Source: Planctomycetota bacterium
Lineage (GTDB): Bacteria; Planctomycetota; Planctomycetia; Pirellulales; Pirellulaceae
Direction of reading: 5' to 3'
NCBI GenBank assembly: GCA_024274855.1
Contig: JAJSAJ010000418.1
Location: 1 to 19,148, forward strand
DNA length: 19,148 bases
Part shown: piece after piece, positions 7,318-14,320 of the stretch
Numbering within the stretch: position 1 is the first letter of the stretch
How the letters are laid out: the number at the start of each line of letters is the position of its first letter
Notes under the pieces: model-generated
Seen by the model: only the letters and a program-made list of their open reading frames with translations
The model's database searches: none
What the model was told of the DNA's origin: nothing
Program-made: the position numbers and the translations under genes

Positions 7318-7969
7318 CGGATGAGTCTCCTCCGATCAAACCTCGATTAATCCAGACCTGGACCCCAATATGGCCCTGGGCCGTCTTCGCTTCAGTGAAT
7401 CCGTAGTCGATATCCGCTCGTATGGTACTGAGCGGGATCGATCCGGAGATTTGTTTTTCGCGGCGAGCCATTTCAGCACCACCAAGTCGCCCGGCCAATT
7501 GGATCTTAATCCCCTTGGCACCAGCATCCATCGTCTGCTCCATCGCGCGTTTCATCGTGCGCCGAAAACTGGCTCGCTTGGATAGCTGCTGTGAGATATC
7601 CTCGGCAACCAGCTGAGCACGCAGTTCGGGGCGGCCAATCTCTTCGACCTTCAAATTCACGCGACGGCCAATCAAGTTCTGCAGTTCTTCCTGCAGCAAC
7701 TCGACCTCCTGCCCCTTCTTGCCGATAATCAACCCGGGCCGAGCCACGAACAGAATTACCTTCACTTCGTCACGCGTCCGCTCGACCTCAATCCGATCAA
7801 TACCGGCACTCCGATACTGAGTCCGTTTCGGGTGATGCTTGATGAACTTGCGGATCTCCTGATCTTCGAACAGCAGTTCGGCAAACTCCCGCTTAGCCGC
7901 GTACCAACGACTTTTCCAGCCGATCACCACACCTGTACGATAGCCGATCGGATTTACTTTCTGACCCAT
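7256..7969 (-). CDS. rpsC: Small-subunit ribosomal protein uS3
   Basis: 30S head protein lining the mRNA entry channel, with helicase-like activity. The 237-residue product starts with the canonical MGQKVNPIGYRTG at 7969; a 12-residue upstream extension to 8005 overlaps rplV and is rejected. The type II KH domain is clear (ARPGLIIGKKGQEVE, GKKG at 83-86), followed by the S3 C-domain (GRLGGAEMARREKQISGSIP, then TAQGHIGVQVWINRG). The last 20 or so codons encode a low-complexity Ser/Ala/Lys tail that coincides with the rplP start in another frame. It begins 4 nt after rplV. Confidence 0.97.
   Translation of the reverse strand: MGQKVNPIGYRTGVVIGWKSRWYAAKREFAELLFEDQEIRKFIKHHPKRTQYRSAGIDRIEVERTRDEVKVILFVARPGLIIGKKGQEVELLQEELQNLIGRRVNLKVEEIGRPELRAQLVAEDISQQLSKRASFRRTMKRAMEQTMDAGAKGIKIQLAGRLGGAEMARREKQISGSIPLSTIRADIDYGFTEAKTAQGHIGVQVWINRGLIGGDSSDGANAEAGKTSKKPKRAYKR
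7327..7333 (-). promoter_or_regulatory. Strong Shine-Dalgarno of rplP, inside rpsC
   Basis: The minus strand reads GGAGGAG, within the rpsC codons for Ile-Gly-Gly-Asp. The spacing to the ATG at 7317 is 9 nt. It is one of the best ribosome-binding sites in the window and decides in favour of the longer L16 start. Confidence 0.7.
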
Positions 7970-7973
7970 TGGC

Positions 7974-8330
7974 TTATAACTCGCTAATCTCTTCCAGAGC
8001 GACATGAATGTGCGAAAACCGCTTACGAACCATGAATGCCATGCCGCGAGCTCTCGGGCGAACTCGCTTGAACATCGGCCCGCCGTCGACCCGTGCTTCC
8101 GTCACGACCAGCTGATTCACCTTGACTGTGTGGCCAGGATTCTGATCCGGGTCCTGTGCATTACCAAGTGCACTCTGAATCACCCGCTCGAGCATCCGGG
8201 CCCCTCGTTGAGGCTGGTACCGGAGCAGATCGAGCGCTTCGTCCGCGAAACGCCCCCGTACCATATCCGCCAAAGGCCTTACCTTTCGCGCACTGATACG
8301 GGCGAATCGATGGGAAGCCCGAAAAGCCAT
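7974..8330 (-). CDS. rplV: Large-subunit ribosomal protein uL22
   Basis: 50S protein whose long beta-hairpin lines the exit tunnel next to L4. The 118-residue product has the typical start FRASHRFARISARKVRPLAD, the VNQLVVTEARVDGGP strand, and the tunnel hairpin RVRPRARGMAFMVRKRFSHI near residues 89-108. The ATG at 8330 lies 31 nt after the rpsS stop. Length and order are normal. Confidence 0.97.
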   Translation of the reverse strand: MAFRASHRFARISARKVRPLADMVRGRFADEALDLLRYQPQRGARMLERVIQSALGNAQDPDQNPGHTVKVNQLVVTEARVDGGPMFKRVRPRARGMAFMVRKRFSHIHVALEEISEL

Positions 8331-8361
8331 GATTATTTATCCTCGTCCGCTTACTGCGCGA

Positions 8362-8630
8362 TTACCGTTTTCCCTTGCCACCATGACCACGGAACGTCCG
8401 GGTTGGAGCGAACTCGCCAAGTCGATGGCCTACCATGTCTTCAGTCACAAAGACCTTCATATGATGTTTGCCGTTGTGAACCAAAACGTCATCCCGACAA
8501 ACTCAGGTACAATCGTGCACGCTCGTGCCCATGTCTTGATAGGCTCTTTCGTGCCGGCTTCCTGCTGTTGCTGTACTTTTCGGTACACCTTGTAGTCGAC
8601 GTACGGTCCTTTTTTCAGTGACCTACCCAT
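8362..8630 (-). pseudogene. rpsS: Small-subunit ribosomal protein uS19, split by a one-base frameshift
   Basis: S19 sits in the 30S head with S13 and contacts 23S rRNA. From the ATG at 8630 the frame reads MGRSLKKGPYVDYKVYRKV and on through IKTWARACTIVPEFVGMTF, then leaves homology and stops at TGA (8457-8459) after 57 codons. The remainder lies in the -1 frame: VHNGKHHMKVFVTEDMVGHR, then LGEFAPTRTFRGHGGKGKR, ending TAA at 8362-8364. The 269-nt span is one base short of 90 codons. The switch falls at TTTTGG (T4 complementary to AAAA at 8483-8486); one more T would give MTFLVHNG and an uninterrupted 89-residue S19. A homopolymer error is the simplest cause. The heptamer context is not a classical X-XXY-YYZ slip site. 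Position between rplB and rplV is normal. Confidence 0.92.
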
Positions 8631-8654
8631 GACTGACCCTTATCATCTTGGACC

Positions 8655-9512
8655 TTACTTCAACCGCAACTGACCGTACCGTCTCGACCGTCGGCGCCGA
8701 ACAATAGCCGCATTCGAGGGCTTACGGCGCTGACGCGTCGAACCACCCTTGGCCGGCTTACCAGTCGGACTGACCGGATGACGACCGCCCTTGGTGCGAC
8801 CTTCGCCACCACCGTGCGGGTGATCGACCGGATTCATGGCCGTTCCTCGCACGTGAGGACGACGCCCGAGCCACCGCCTGCGTCCCGCCTTACCGTAACA
8901 AATCGCCATGTGGTCGGAGTTACCAACCTTGCCAATCGTTGCTCGGCAGTTAGCAGGCACGCGACGAATCTCGCCACTCGGCAGGTTAATCTGAGCCCAT
9001 GTTGCCTCGCGTGCAACGAGCGTCGCACTCGCTCCGGCACTACGGCACAGACACCCGCCACGACCCGGCAATAACTCAATATTGTGAATCGTCGTTCCTA
9101 ACGGAATTCGTTTCAGCGGAAGACAGTTGCCAACGTTCGGTGGTGCTTCGGCACCGCTCTCTAAAATTGCCCCAACCGTAAGCCCTTCAGGCGCCACGAT
9201 ATAACGCTTTTCGCCGTCGCGGTAATGCAACAGGGCGATGCGAGCACTTCGATTGGGGTCGTACTGGACCGACGCCACCCGCGCCGGAACACCATCTTTA
9301 TCACGGCGAAAATCGATGACTCGATATCGACGCTTATGCCCGCCCCCTCGGTGGCGGGAAGTAATCTTTCCCTGATTATTTCGTCCGCCCGTCTTGTGGA
9401 CCGGACGCAGCAGCGACTTCTCCGGCTTGACGCCCTTGGTCAGATCAGCAAAGTCACTGACCGTCGCGCCTCGTCGACCGGGAGATGTCGGTTTGTATTG
9501 TCGAATACCCAT
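8655..9512 (-). CDS. rplB: Large-subunit ribosomal protein uL2
   Basis: Core 50S protein required for subunit association and peptidyl transfer. The 285-residue product has the basic N-terminal region (HKTGGRNNQGKITSRHRGGG), the OB and SH3-like domains, and the C-terminal signature MNPVDHPHGGGEGRT with the histidine corresponding to the functionally important His229 of E. coli. The ATG at 9512 starts MGIRQYKPTSPGRR, the family start. The gap to rplW is 138 nt, longer than most here; I see no gene in it. Confidence 0.97.
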   Translation of the reverse strand: MGIRQYKPTSPGRRGATVSDFADLTKGVKPEKSLLRPVHKTGGRNNQGKITSRHRGGGHKRRYRVIDFRRDKDGVPARVASVQYDPNRSARIALLHYRDGEKRYIVAPEGLTVGAILESGAEAPPNVGNCLPLKRIPLGTTIHNIELLPGRGGCLCRSAGASATLVAREATWAQINLPSGEIRRVPANCRATIGKVGNSDHMAICYGKAGRRRWLGRRPHVRGTAMNPVDHPHGGGEGRTKGGRHPVSPTGKPAKGGSTRQRRKPSNAAIVRRRRSRRYGQLRLK

Positions 9513-9650
9513 GTCTTGCGTCTCTTCCGTCTACGTCCCACCGCTACACTTCAAAACGTCCGCCGGACCTGGCAAGCCAACAACTGGCCGAGTCTGGGTT
9601 TTCACCTGTGAGCGTGAACCAGAAACAGCACCAATCAGCAACAGCCCGCT

Positions 9651-9983
9651 TTAGAAGAAGTCAATGCGATGCTCGGGATCAAGCGTAATAATCGCCTTCT
9701 TCCAGTTTTTTGTTCGTCCCCACCGAAAACGATAACGTCGCGGTGTACCCTTTCGATTCTGCGTTCGAACCTTGAGCACCTTGACCTCAAACAATGACTC
9801 GACCGCTTCCCGAATATCGACCTTGGTCGCCAGAGGATTCACCTCAAACGCATACTGATTATTCCGAGTGGCGCGATGCATCCCCTTCTCGGTAACCAAA
9901 GGGCGAACCAAGACTTGATGAGGCTTCAGCTTCATCTTTTTCTGTTTTTTATCGGCACTTGATTCGGCCGTCGCAACACCCAT
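9651..9983 (-). CDS. rplW: Large-subunit ribosomal protein uL23
   Basis: Exit-tunnel protein and docking site for trigger factor and SRP. The 110-residue product has a 16-residue Lys/Ala-rich N-terminal extension before the core KLKPHQVLVRPLVTEKG, then the NNQYAFEVNPLATKVDIREAVESLF region and the basic loop NRKGTPRRYRFRWGRTKNWK. The ATG at 9983 is supported by AAGGA with 9 nt spacing; the inner ATG at 9935 is an alternative. It starts 77 nt after rplD. Confidence 0.95.
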   Translation of the reverse strand: MGVATAESSADKKQKKMKLKPHQVLVRPLVTEKGMHRATRNNQYAFEVNPLATKVDIREAVESLFEVKVLKVRTQNRKGTPRRYRFRWGRTKNWKKAIITLDPEHRIDFF

Positions 9984-10060
9984 CGATTCGAATCCTTATC
10001 ACAAAACGTCCCGCGCAATCACCTGCCGCAAACCCTCGCCCCTAAATCTCGCTTCCACCG

Positions 10061-10744
10061 CTAGGCAGTGACCGACTCAGTTACCGACGACTCAGTCACC
10101 GACGATTCAGTCACCGACGATTCAGTTCGCTGCTTGATTGCATCAAGCGCCTCGCGTGTAACTAGCATCCGCCGCGGCGACAGAACGATCAAAGCGTTCA
10201 AATCCGAAGCGGCAGAGACGGTAACACCGACGATGTTCCGAGCACTCTTATAGACATTGACATCATGCGATTCCGTTGTGATCAGAGTCCGAACGCCGGA
10301 CAACCCGAGCGACTTCAGAATCGTTGCCAACTCACCGGTCGCGGGCTTCGAAAACGACAGCTGATCAATCACAACCACCTGGCTATCTTGAATCTTGGAG
10401 GCTATCGCCATGCGAGTTGCCGCTCGAACCGCCTTGCGAGGCAGGCGATAACTATAGTCACGAGGCCGCTTGGCGAACGTGTGACCACCGCCACGCCGAA
10501 CATTCGCTCGCCGCGAACCGGCACGTGCGTTCCCGGTCCCTTTCTGACGATACATCTTTGCAGTACTACCAGCTACCTCGCCACGAGACTTAGTCTTAGC
10601 TGAACCTTGGCGAAGATTCGTCTGATACATCACCACCACGTCGTGCAGCAACTGCTTATTGATGCAAGGCGCCAACAGAGCCGGATCGATTTCGTACGTT
10701 CCAACTTCGGCTCCCGAGCGGTCAAAAACAGGCAACGTTGTCAT
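10061..10744 (-). CDS. rplD: Large-subunit ribosomal protein uL4 with a repetitive C-terminal tail
   Basis: Exit-tunnel protein; in E. coli it is also the autogenous regulator of the S10 operon. The 227-residue product starts MTTLPVFDRSGAEVG. It carries the tunnel loop with GTGNARAGSRRANVRRGGG and FAKRPRDYSYRLPRKAVRAA, and the C-terminal core up to RMLVTREALDAIKQ. The last 20 or so residues are a tandem SSVTE repeat, which is not part of the L4 core. An upstream extension to 10783 is rejected because MTTLPVFD matches the family start. It lies 56 nt after rplC. It ends in TAG. Confidence 0.96.
   Translation of the reverse strand: MTTLPVFDRSGAEVGTYEIDPALLAPCINKQLLHDVVVMYQTNLRQGSAKTKSRGEVAGSTAKMYRQKGTGNARAGSRRANVRRGGGHTFAKRPRDYSYRLPRKAVRAATRMAIASKIQDSQVVVIDQLSFSKPATGELATILKSLGLSGVRTLITTESHDVNVYKSARNIVGVTVSAASDLNALIVLSPRRMLVTREALDAIKQRTESSVTESSVTESSVTESVTA
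10071..10127. repeat. Tandem repeat in the 3' end of rplD (15-bp unit, about 4 copies)
   Basis: The plus strand reads accgactcagtt followed by three 15-mers of the form accgacgaYtcagtY. In the rplD frame each full unit encodes SSVTE, giving the Ser/Thr/Glu-rich tail. The unit is a multiple of three, so copy-number changes keep the frame. Third-position differences among the copies show some divergence. Confidence 0.9.
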
Positions 10745-10800
10745 AATTCGCCGACCCAATGCAAAAGCAACTCGCGTCCCCAAAGGGATGCGAGTTGACG

Positions 10801-11523
10801 TTAACCGACCTTATTCGTTTCCTGAATAATCACAAATGCGCCACTCGGTCCGGGCACCGCTCCATAGACGAGCAGAAGATTATTCTCCTGATCGACAGAA
10901 ACGACCTTCAGATTCCGGACCGTTACGCGACCATTGCCATACTGGCCCGCCATTCGCTTACCTTTGAACAGCCGACTCGGCGATGCGCTCATGCCCGTAC
11001 CGCCCGCATGGCGATGCACTTTCTTGACACCGTGCGACGCACGCTGCCCGGAAAAGTTATGGCGTTTCATTACGCCCGAGAAACCGCGGCCCTTACTGAT
11101 GCCCGTGACGTCGACCGCCTTAACGCCAGCCAACGCCTCGACCGTTACTTCCTGCCCTACTTCCAGACCGTCAGCCGAACCCCGAAACTCACGAATAAAC
11201 TGCTTCGGCTCACACTCAGCCTTGACAGGCAACTGCACGCCAGCCGCCGCGCGACGGCGAGCCCGCTTACTATTAAGCTTGGATGTAACATGACCACGAT
11301 CACTGCGGCGAGCCTGGCTCGAGCGAGAGCGAACACGGTTTTCCTTAGGGCGTTTCTTATCCAGAAACCCCAACTGAACAGCCTCATAGCCGTCCCGTGC
11401 CACCGAGCGAAGCTGGAGCACATGGCAAGGACCGGCTTCGATCACTGTCACGGGCACAGCCTTCCCAGATTCATCGTAGAGTTGCGTCATCGCAACCTTA
11501 CGGCCAAGTATCCCCTTCGCCAT
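10801..11523 (-). CDS. rplC: Large-subunit ribosomal protein uL3
   Basis: Early-assembly 50S protein close to the peptidyl-transferase centre. The 240-residue product starts MAKGILGRKVAMTQLYDESG and carries the signature SKGRGFSGVMKRHNFSGQRA plus HRHAGGTGMSASPSRLFKGK. The Gln in FSGQRASHG is at the position methylated by PrmB in E. coli. It is about 30 residues longer than E. coli L3, mainly from a basic insert (around RSRSSQARRSDRGHVTSKLN, about residues 64-95). It lies 119 nt after rpsJ and 56 nt before rplD. Confidence 0.97.
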   Translation of the reverse strand: MAKGILGRKVAMTQLYDESGKAVPVTVIEAGPCHVLQLRSVARDGYEAVQLGFLDKKRPKENRVRSRSSQARRSDRGHVTSKLNSKRARRRAAAGVQLPVKAECEPKQFIREFRGSADGLEVGQEVTVEALAGVKAVDVTGISKGRGFSGVMKRHNFSGQRASHGVKKVHRHAGGTGMSASPSRLFKGKRMAGQYGNGRVTVRNLKVVSVDQENNLLLVYGAVPGPSGAFVIIQETNKVG

Positions 11524-11642
11524 CGCTTATCACCTTGAGTGGTCTGTGACCTGCGGGAACAGAGGAACAACCTCACGGTGTCCAACATTACCCACGCGGC
11601 TTCCATCCCATAAATGAGTCTGCCAATCAACAACAATGTTTA

Positions 11643-11966
11643 CTACCGAGCGGACGCCTTGATCTTGATATCAACACCGGCCGGCAGGCTAAGTTTGTTC
11701 AATGCCTCGATCGTCTTCGCAGTCGCCTGGACAATGTCAATCAATCGCTTGTGCGTTCGAATCTCGAATTGCTGCCTCGCCTTTTTGTCGACATGCGGTC
11801 CCGACAGGACCGTATACCGCTCAATACGCGTCGGCAGCGGAATCGGCCCGTGAACCTCGGAGTGAGTTCGCTTGGCCGTATCCACAATGTCCAAAGCACT
11901 TTGATCCAGAATGGCGTGATCGTAAGCTTCCATACGGATGCGAATCACTTCGTGCTGACCAGCCAC
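11643..11966 (-). CDS. rpsJ: Small-subunit ribosomal protein uS10 (NusE)
   Basis: 30S head protein that also acts with NusB in transcription antitermination. I chose the GTG at 11966 (107 residues, starting MAGQHEVIRIRMEAYDH). GGGAG lies 7 nt upstream, and S10 proteins start near this point. An upstream ATG at 12023 would add 19 residues without S10 homology and overlap the leader hairpin. The core is canonical: GPIPLPTRIERYTVLSGPHV, then DKKARQQFEIRTHKRLIDI. First gene of the S10 block, 174 nt after fusA, with its own candidate promoter and leader. Confidence 0.96.
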   Translation of the reverse strand: MAGQHEVIRIRMEAYDHAILDQSALDIVDTAKRTHSEVHGPIPLPTRIERYTVLSGPHVDKKARQQFEIRTHKRLIDIVQATAKTIEALNKLSLPAGVDIKIKASAR

Positions 11967-11973
11967 GTGTCGT

Positions 11974-11978
11974 CTCCC
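11974..11978 (-). promoter_or_regulatory. Shine-Dalgarno of rpsJ
   Basis: GGGAG on the minus strand, 7 nt before the GTG at 11966. It supports the GTG start over the upstream ATG at 12023 and lies a few bases after a perfect 6-bp leader hairpin. Confidence 0.7.
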
Positions 11979-11981
11979 ATT

Positions 11982-11998
11982 GTGCCCGTTCTGGGCAC
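11982..11998 (-). promoter_or_regulatory. Leader hairpin directly upstream of the rpsJ ribosome-binding site
   Basis: The minus strand reads GTGCCC, loop AGAAC, GGGCAC: a perfect 6-bp GC-rich stem with a 5-nt loop, ending 3 nt before GGGAG. It is well placed to influence initiation at rpsJ. Whether it is a ribosomal-protein binding site is inference. Confidence 0.45.
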
Positions 11999-12017
11999 CG
12001 ATCTCGCATTCTGAATG

Positions 12018-12056
12018 GTTCAAAATCCCCGTCTGTCAGACCCTTGCTGCCACGGG
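12018..12056 (-). promoter_or_regulatory. Candidate attenuator-like hairpin in the S10 leader
   Basis: On the minus strand TCCCCGT (5' arm) can pair with ACGGGGA (3' arm) over 7 bp around a loop of about 19 nt, followed by TTTT. This resembles a weak intrinsic terminator or attenuator between the candidate promoter and rpsJ. E. coli S10 is controlled by L4-dependent attenuation in its leader; no sequence similarity to that leader is claimed. Confidence 0.35.
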
Positions 12057-12066
12057 GAAACCAACG

Positions 12067-12095
12067 AGTTTAGGGGGCGGCCCCAATCAAGTCAA
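12067..12095 (-). promoter_or_regulatory. Sigma70-type promoter of the S10 block
   Basis: In the fusA-rpsJ gap the minus strand has TTGACT (12095-12090), a 17-nt spacer, and TAAACT (12072-12067). The -35 matches the consensus at 5 of 6 positions, the -10 at 4 of 6, with ideal spacing. Transcription would start near 12060, giving a leader of about 95 nt before the rpsJ GTG. Confidence 0.6.
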
Positions 12096-12140
12096 CACCC
12101 ACAAGCCGTTATCGGCCAGGAACTTTTCTGGGCCGAACCC

Positions 12141-14231
12141 CTACAATGCATATTGCTGGGCTACATTCTCAGGTGCCGGTGCGTACTTCAGTGGTTCCAT
12201 GCTGCATGCGGCCCGTCCCTGGCTGAGGCTGCGGATTGCATTGGCATAACCAAACAGTTCGCTTAGCGGTGCATGAGCCTCGACGACAATGTCCGTGGCA
12301 CGGTGTTCGGTGTGGGCAATCAGGCCCCGTCGCTGCTGTAAATCCCCAACGATGTCGCCGAGATACTGGTCGGGCGTCGAGATTTCGAGCTTCATGATCG
12401 GTTCCAATAACACGGGTCTCCCGGCGCGCAGACCGAGCTCGAACGCGTCGGCCGCCGCGATCCGAAAAGCAACCTCGTCCGAGTTCTCGGCGTGCGACTC
12501 GGCTTGCAGTACCGTCACTTTCAGCTGCGTCAGCGGGAAACTGCCAATCGGGCCGCCGCCTTGTCCACATGACCTCAGCTCGTCGATGGCCGCCGCAAGC
12601 CACTCGGGCTGCAGCGTGTCAGGTGGCAGGACGCTCCGTACCGAAACGGGATCCTTGCACTCACGGTCAGGCTCCATGCGAAGGGTTAACCGAGCAAAGA
12701 GCTGGTTTCCCCCGATTTGACGCTGGCATTGACCGGTAACCTCTGCTTTTTGGTGGATCGTCTCTCGATAACTGACTCGCGGATTATGGACCTTTACGTC
12801 CAAATTAAACTCTCTCAGGAGTTTATGCTTGATGACCTCCATGTGGAGTTCGCCCATTCCGCTGATTAGCGTCTGCCCGGTTTCTTCGTTTTCGACCGCG
12901 TGAAACGTTGGATCCTGACGCTTGAGCATTTCCAGCGTTTGGGCTAACTTCTTTCGTTCTGTCAAGCTCTCCGGCTCGATCGCCATCGAAAGTACGGTGT
13001 CGGCAAACTCGATCGATGGAAGCATGACCGGATTGCGAGTATCGCACAGCGTGTCGCCGGTAAGTGAGTGCCGCGGCCCGATAACGCCGACAATATCCCC
13101 CGTCGAGACTGAATCGACTTGCCCGTCCCGGTCCTTGCGGGTTGCATGAATCTGCCACAACTGGGCAATATTCTCCTTTTTGTCTCGCTGGGGATTCAAT
13201 GCTCGGGAATTGGCTTTCAGCTGGCCGGAATAGACGCGCACCCAGTATAAATCGCCTGTCTTGGCAGGCAGAATCTTAAAAACGAGCCCGCAAAACGGCT
13301 CGTCTCCCGACGGGGCACGTTGCTCGATTTTATCCGGCTGCTTCGGGTCGACCCCTTCGACTGAAGGCCGATCCGCGGGGCTTGGAAGGTATTGTGTGAC
13401 AGCATCCAGGACCGGCTGAACCCCAATCCCGTGCAATGCGGATCCGCACAGCACGGGCTGGGCCTGCATGTGCAGCGTGGCGTCTCGCAGGACGCGGCGG
13501 ATCAACACGGCGGGTATCGGCCTCTCTTCCATCGCCAGTTCGACGATTTCGTTGCTCAGGCCATACAGGGTTTCGAGTAATTCCTCGCGCCATGCTTCGG
13601 CAAGCGTGCGCAGCGATTCAGGGATGTCACGCGTCGTAACGTCCTTCCCTTCTGTCCGCGGGTCGAACTCCATGAACGTCATTTCGACCAGGTCGATCAC
13701 GCCACGGAAAGGGTCGTCAAGATGGGCGGGCCCCTGGCCAACCGGGATATTAATGACAACGGGCTTTGCGCCAAGTCGCTTGGAGATACCGACGACCGCC
13801 TGCTCGAAATCCGCTCCTTCGCGATCCATCTTGTTGATGAAGGCGATTCTCGGAACCTGATAGCGATCAGCCTGGCGCCAAACGGTCTCGCTCTGGGCCT
13901 CGACCCCCTCCCGAGCGCTGAAAACCACAACGGCACCGTCCAGAACCCGCAAGCACCGCTCCACTTCCGCCGTAAAGTCAACGTGCCCGGGCGTGTCGAG
14001 CAAGTTGATGCATTGAGACTTCCAGTCGAAGGTGACGCAAGCTGAATAGATCGTGATCCCCCGATTCTGTTCTTCCTCGTCACTGTCCGTTTCCGCTGTC
14101 CCCTGGTCAACACGGCCAACGCGATGCTTCGCACCGCTCAGGTACAACATGTGCTCGGTTACCGTCGTTTTTCCCGCATCGATATGGGCAATGATCCCAA
14201 TGTTTCGGATGTCTTCTATGTTGCGTGCCAT
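12141..14231 (-). CDS. fusA: Translation elongation factor G, divergent type
   Basis: GTPase that drives translocation or, in some paralogues, ribosome recycling. The 696-residue product starts MARNIEDIRNIGIIAHIDAG; an ATG five codons earlier is possible. G motifs are intact: AHIDAGKT (15-22), RGIT (57-60), DTPGH (79-83), NKMD (133-136). Domain II, the domain III GMGELHMEV motif and domains IV and V follow. It departs from housekeeping EF-G: switch I has TAETDSDEEEQNRGIT, and the domain IV segment usually SGGRGQYGHV reads IGGNQLFARL. A His at the domain IV tip (ESHAENSDE) is kept. It follows rpsG after a 327-nt gap that contains a repeat, and tuf is absent downstream. It may be one of several EF-G paralogues in the genome. 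Confidence 0.93.
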   Translation of the reverse strand: MARNIEDIRNIGIIAHIDAGKTTVTEHMLYLSGAKHRVGRVDQGTAETDSDEEEQNRGITIYSACVTFDWKSQCINLLDTPGHVDFTAEVERCLRVLDGAVVVFSAREGVEAQSETVWRQADRYQVPRIAFINKMDREGADFEQAVVGISKRLGAKPVVINIPVGQGPAHLDDPFRGVIDLVEMTFMEFDPRTEGKDVTTRDIPESLRTLAEAWREELLETLYGLSNEIVELAMEERPIPAVLIRRVLRDATLHMQAQPVLCGSALHGIGVQPVLDAVTQYLPSPADRPSVEGVDPKQPDKIEQRAPSGDEPFCGLVFKILPAKTGDLYWVRVYSGQLKANSRALNPQRDKKENIAQLWQIHATRKDRDGQVDSVSTGDIVGVIGPRHSLTGDTLCDTRNPVMLPSIEFADTVLSMAIEPESLTERKKLAQTLEMLKRQDPTFHAVENEETGQTLISGMGELHMEVIKHKLLREFNLDVKVHNPRVSYRETIHQKAEVTGQCQRQIGGNQLFARLTLRMEPDRECKDPVSVRSVLPPDTLQPEWLAAAIDELRSCGQGGGPIGSFPLTQLKVTVLQAESHAENSDEVAFRIAAADAFELGLRAGRPVLLEPIMKLEISTPDQYLGDIVGDLQQRRGLIAHTEHRATDIVVEAHAPLSELFGYANAIRSLSQGRAACSMEPLKYAPAPENVAQQYAL

Positions 14232-14288
14232 GGCGGACGTCAGCATTCTCTTGTGGATTTCATCGGGAAACGGCCAAACGCGGTGGCT

Positions 14289-14309
14289 CCGTAGCCTCGT
14301 TGGCTACGG
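14289..14309. repeat. Perfect 8-bp stem hairpin upstream of fusA
   Basis: CCGTAGCC, loop TCGTT, GGCTACGG. It has no T-run on either side, so it is not a normal intrinsic terminator. It lies 11 bp from the start of the 101-bp repeat and may be part of the same inserted block. Confidence 0.75.
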
Positions 14310-14320
14310 CTGGGCTGCAG

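Noticed and set aside
8450..8490. Programmed -1 frameshifting as the explanation for rpsS
   Set aside because: The shift point (ACG TTT TGG) is not a canonical X-XXY-YYZ heptamer, and I see no obvious stimulatory structure; programmed frameshifting in S19 is not something I know of. Kept only as a remote alternative.
10071..10127. CRISPR-like array
   Set aside because: The 15-bp units are contiguous, without spacers, and lie in frame within rplD.
10759..11538. A 259-codon plus-strand frame opposite rplC, and similar long plus-strand frames opposite rpsG/rpsL and fusA
   Set aside because: They mirror strongly conserved ribosomal genes, show no family motifs and lack credible ribosome-binding sites.
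14289..14309. Intrinsic terminator between rpsG and fusA
   Set aside because: The hairpin is perfect but no T-run follows on either strand, and fusA needs transcription through it.
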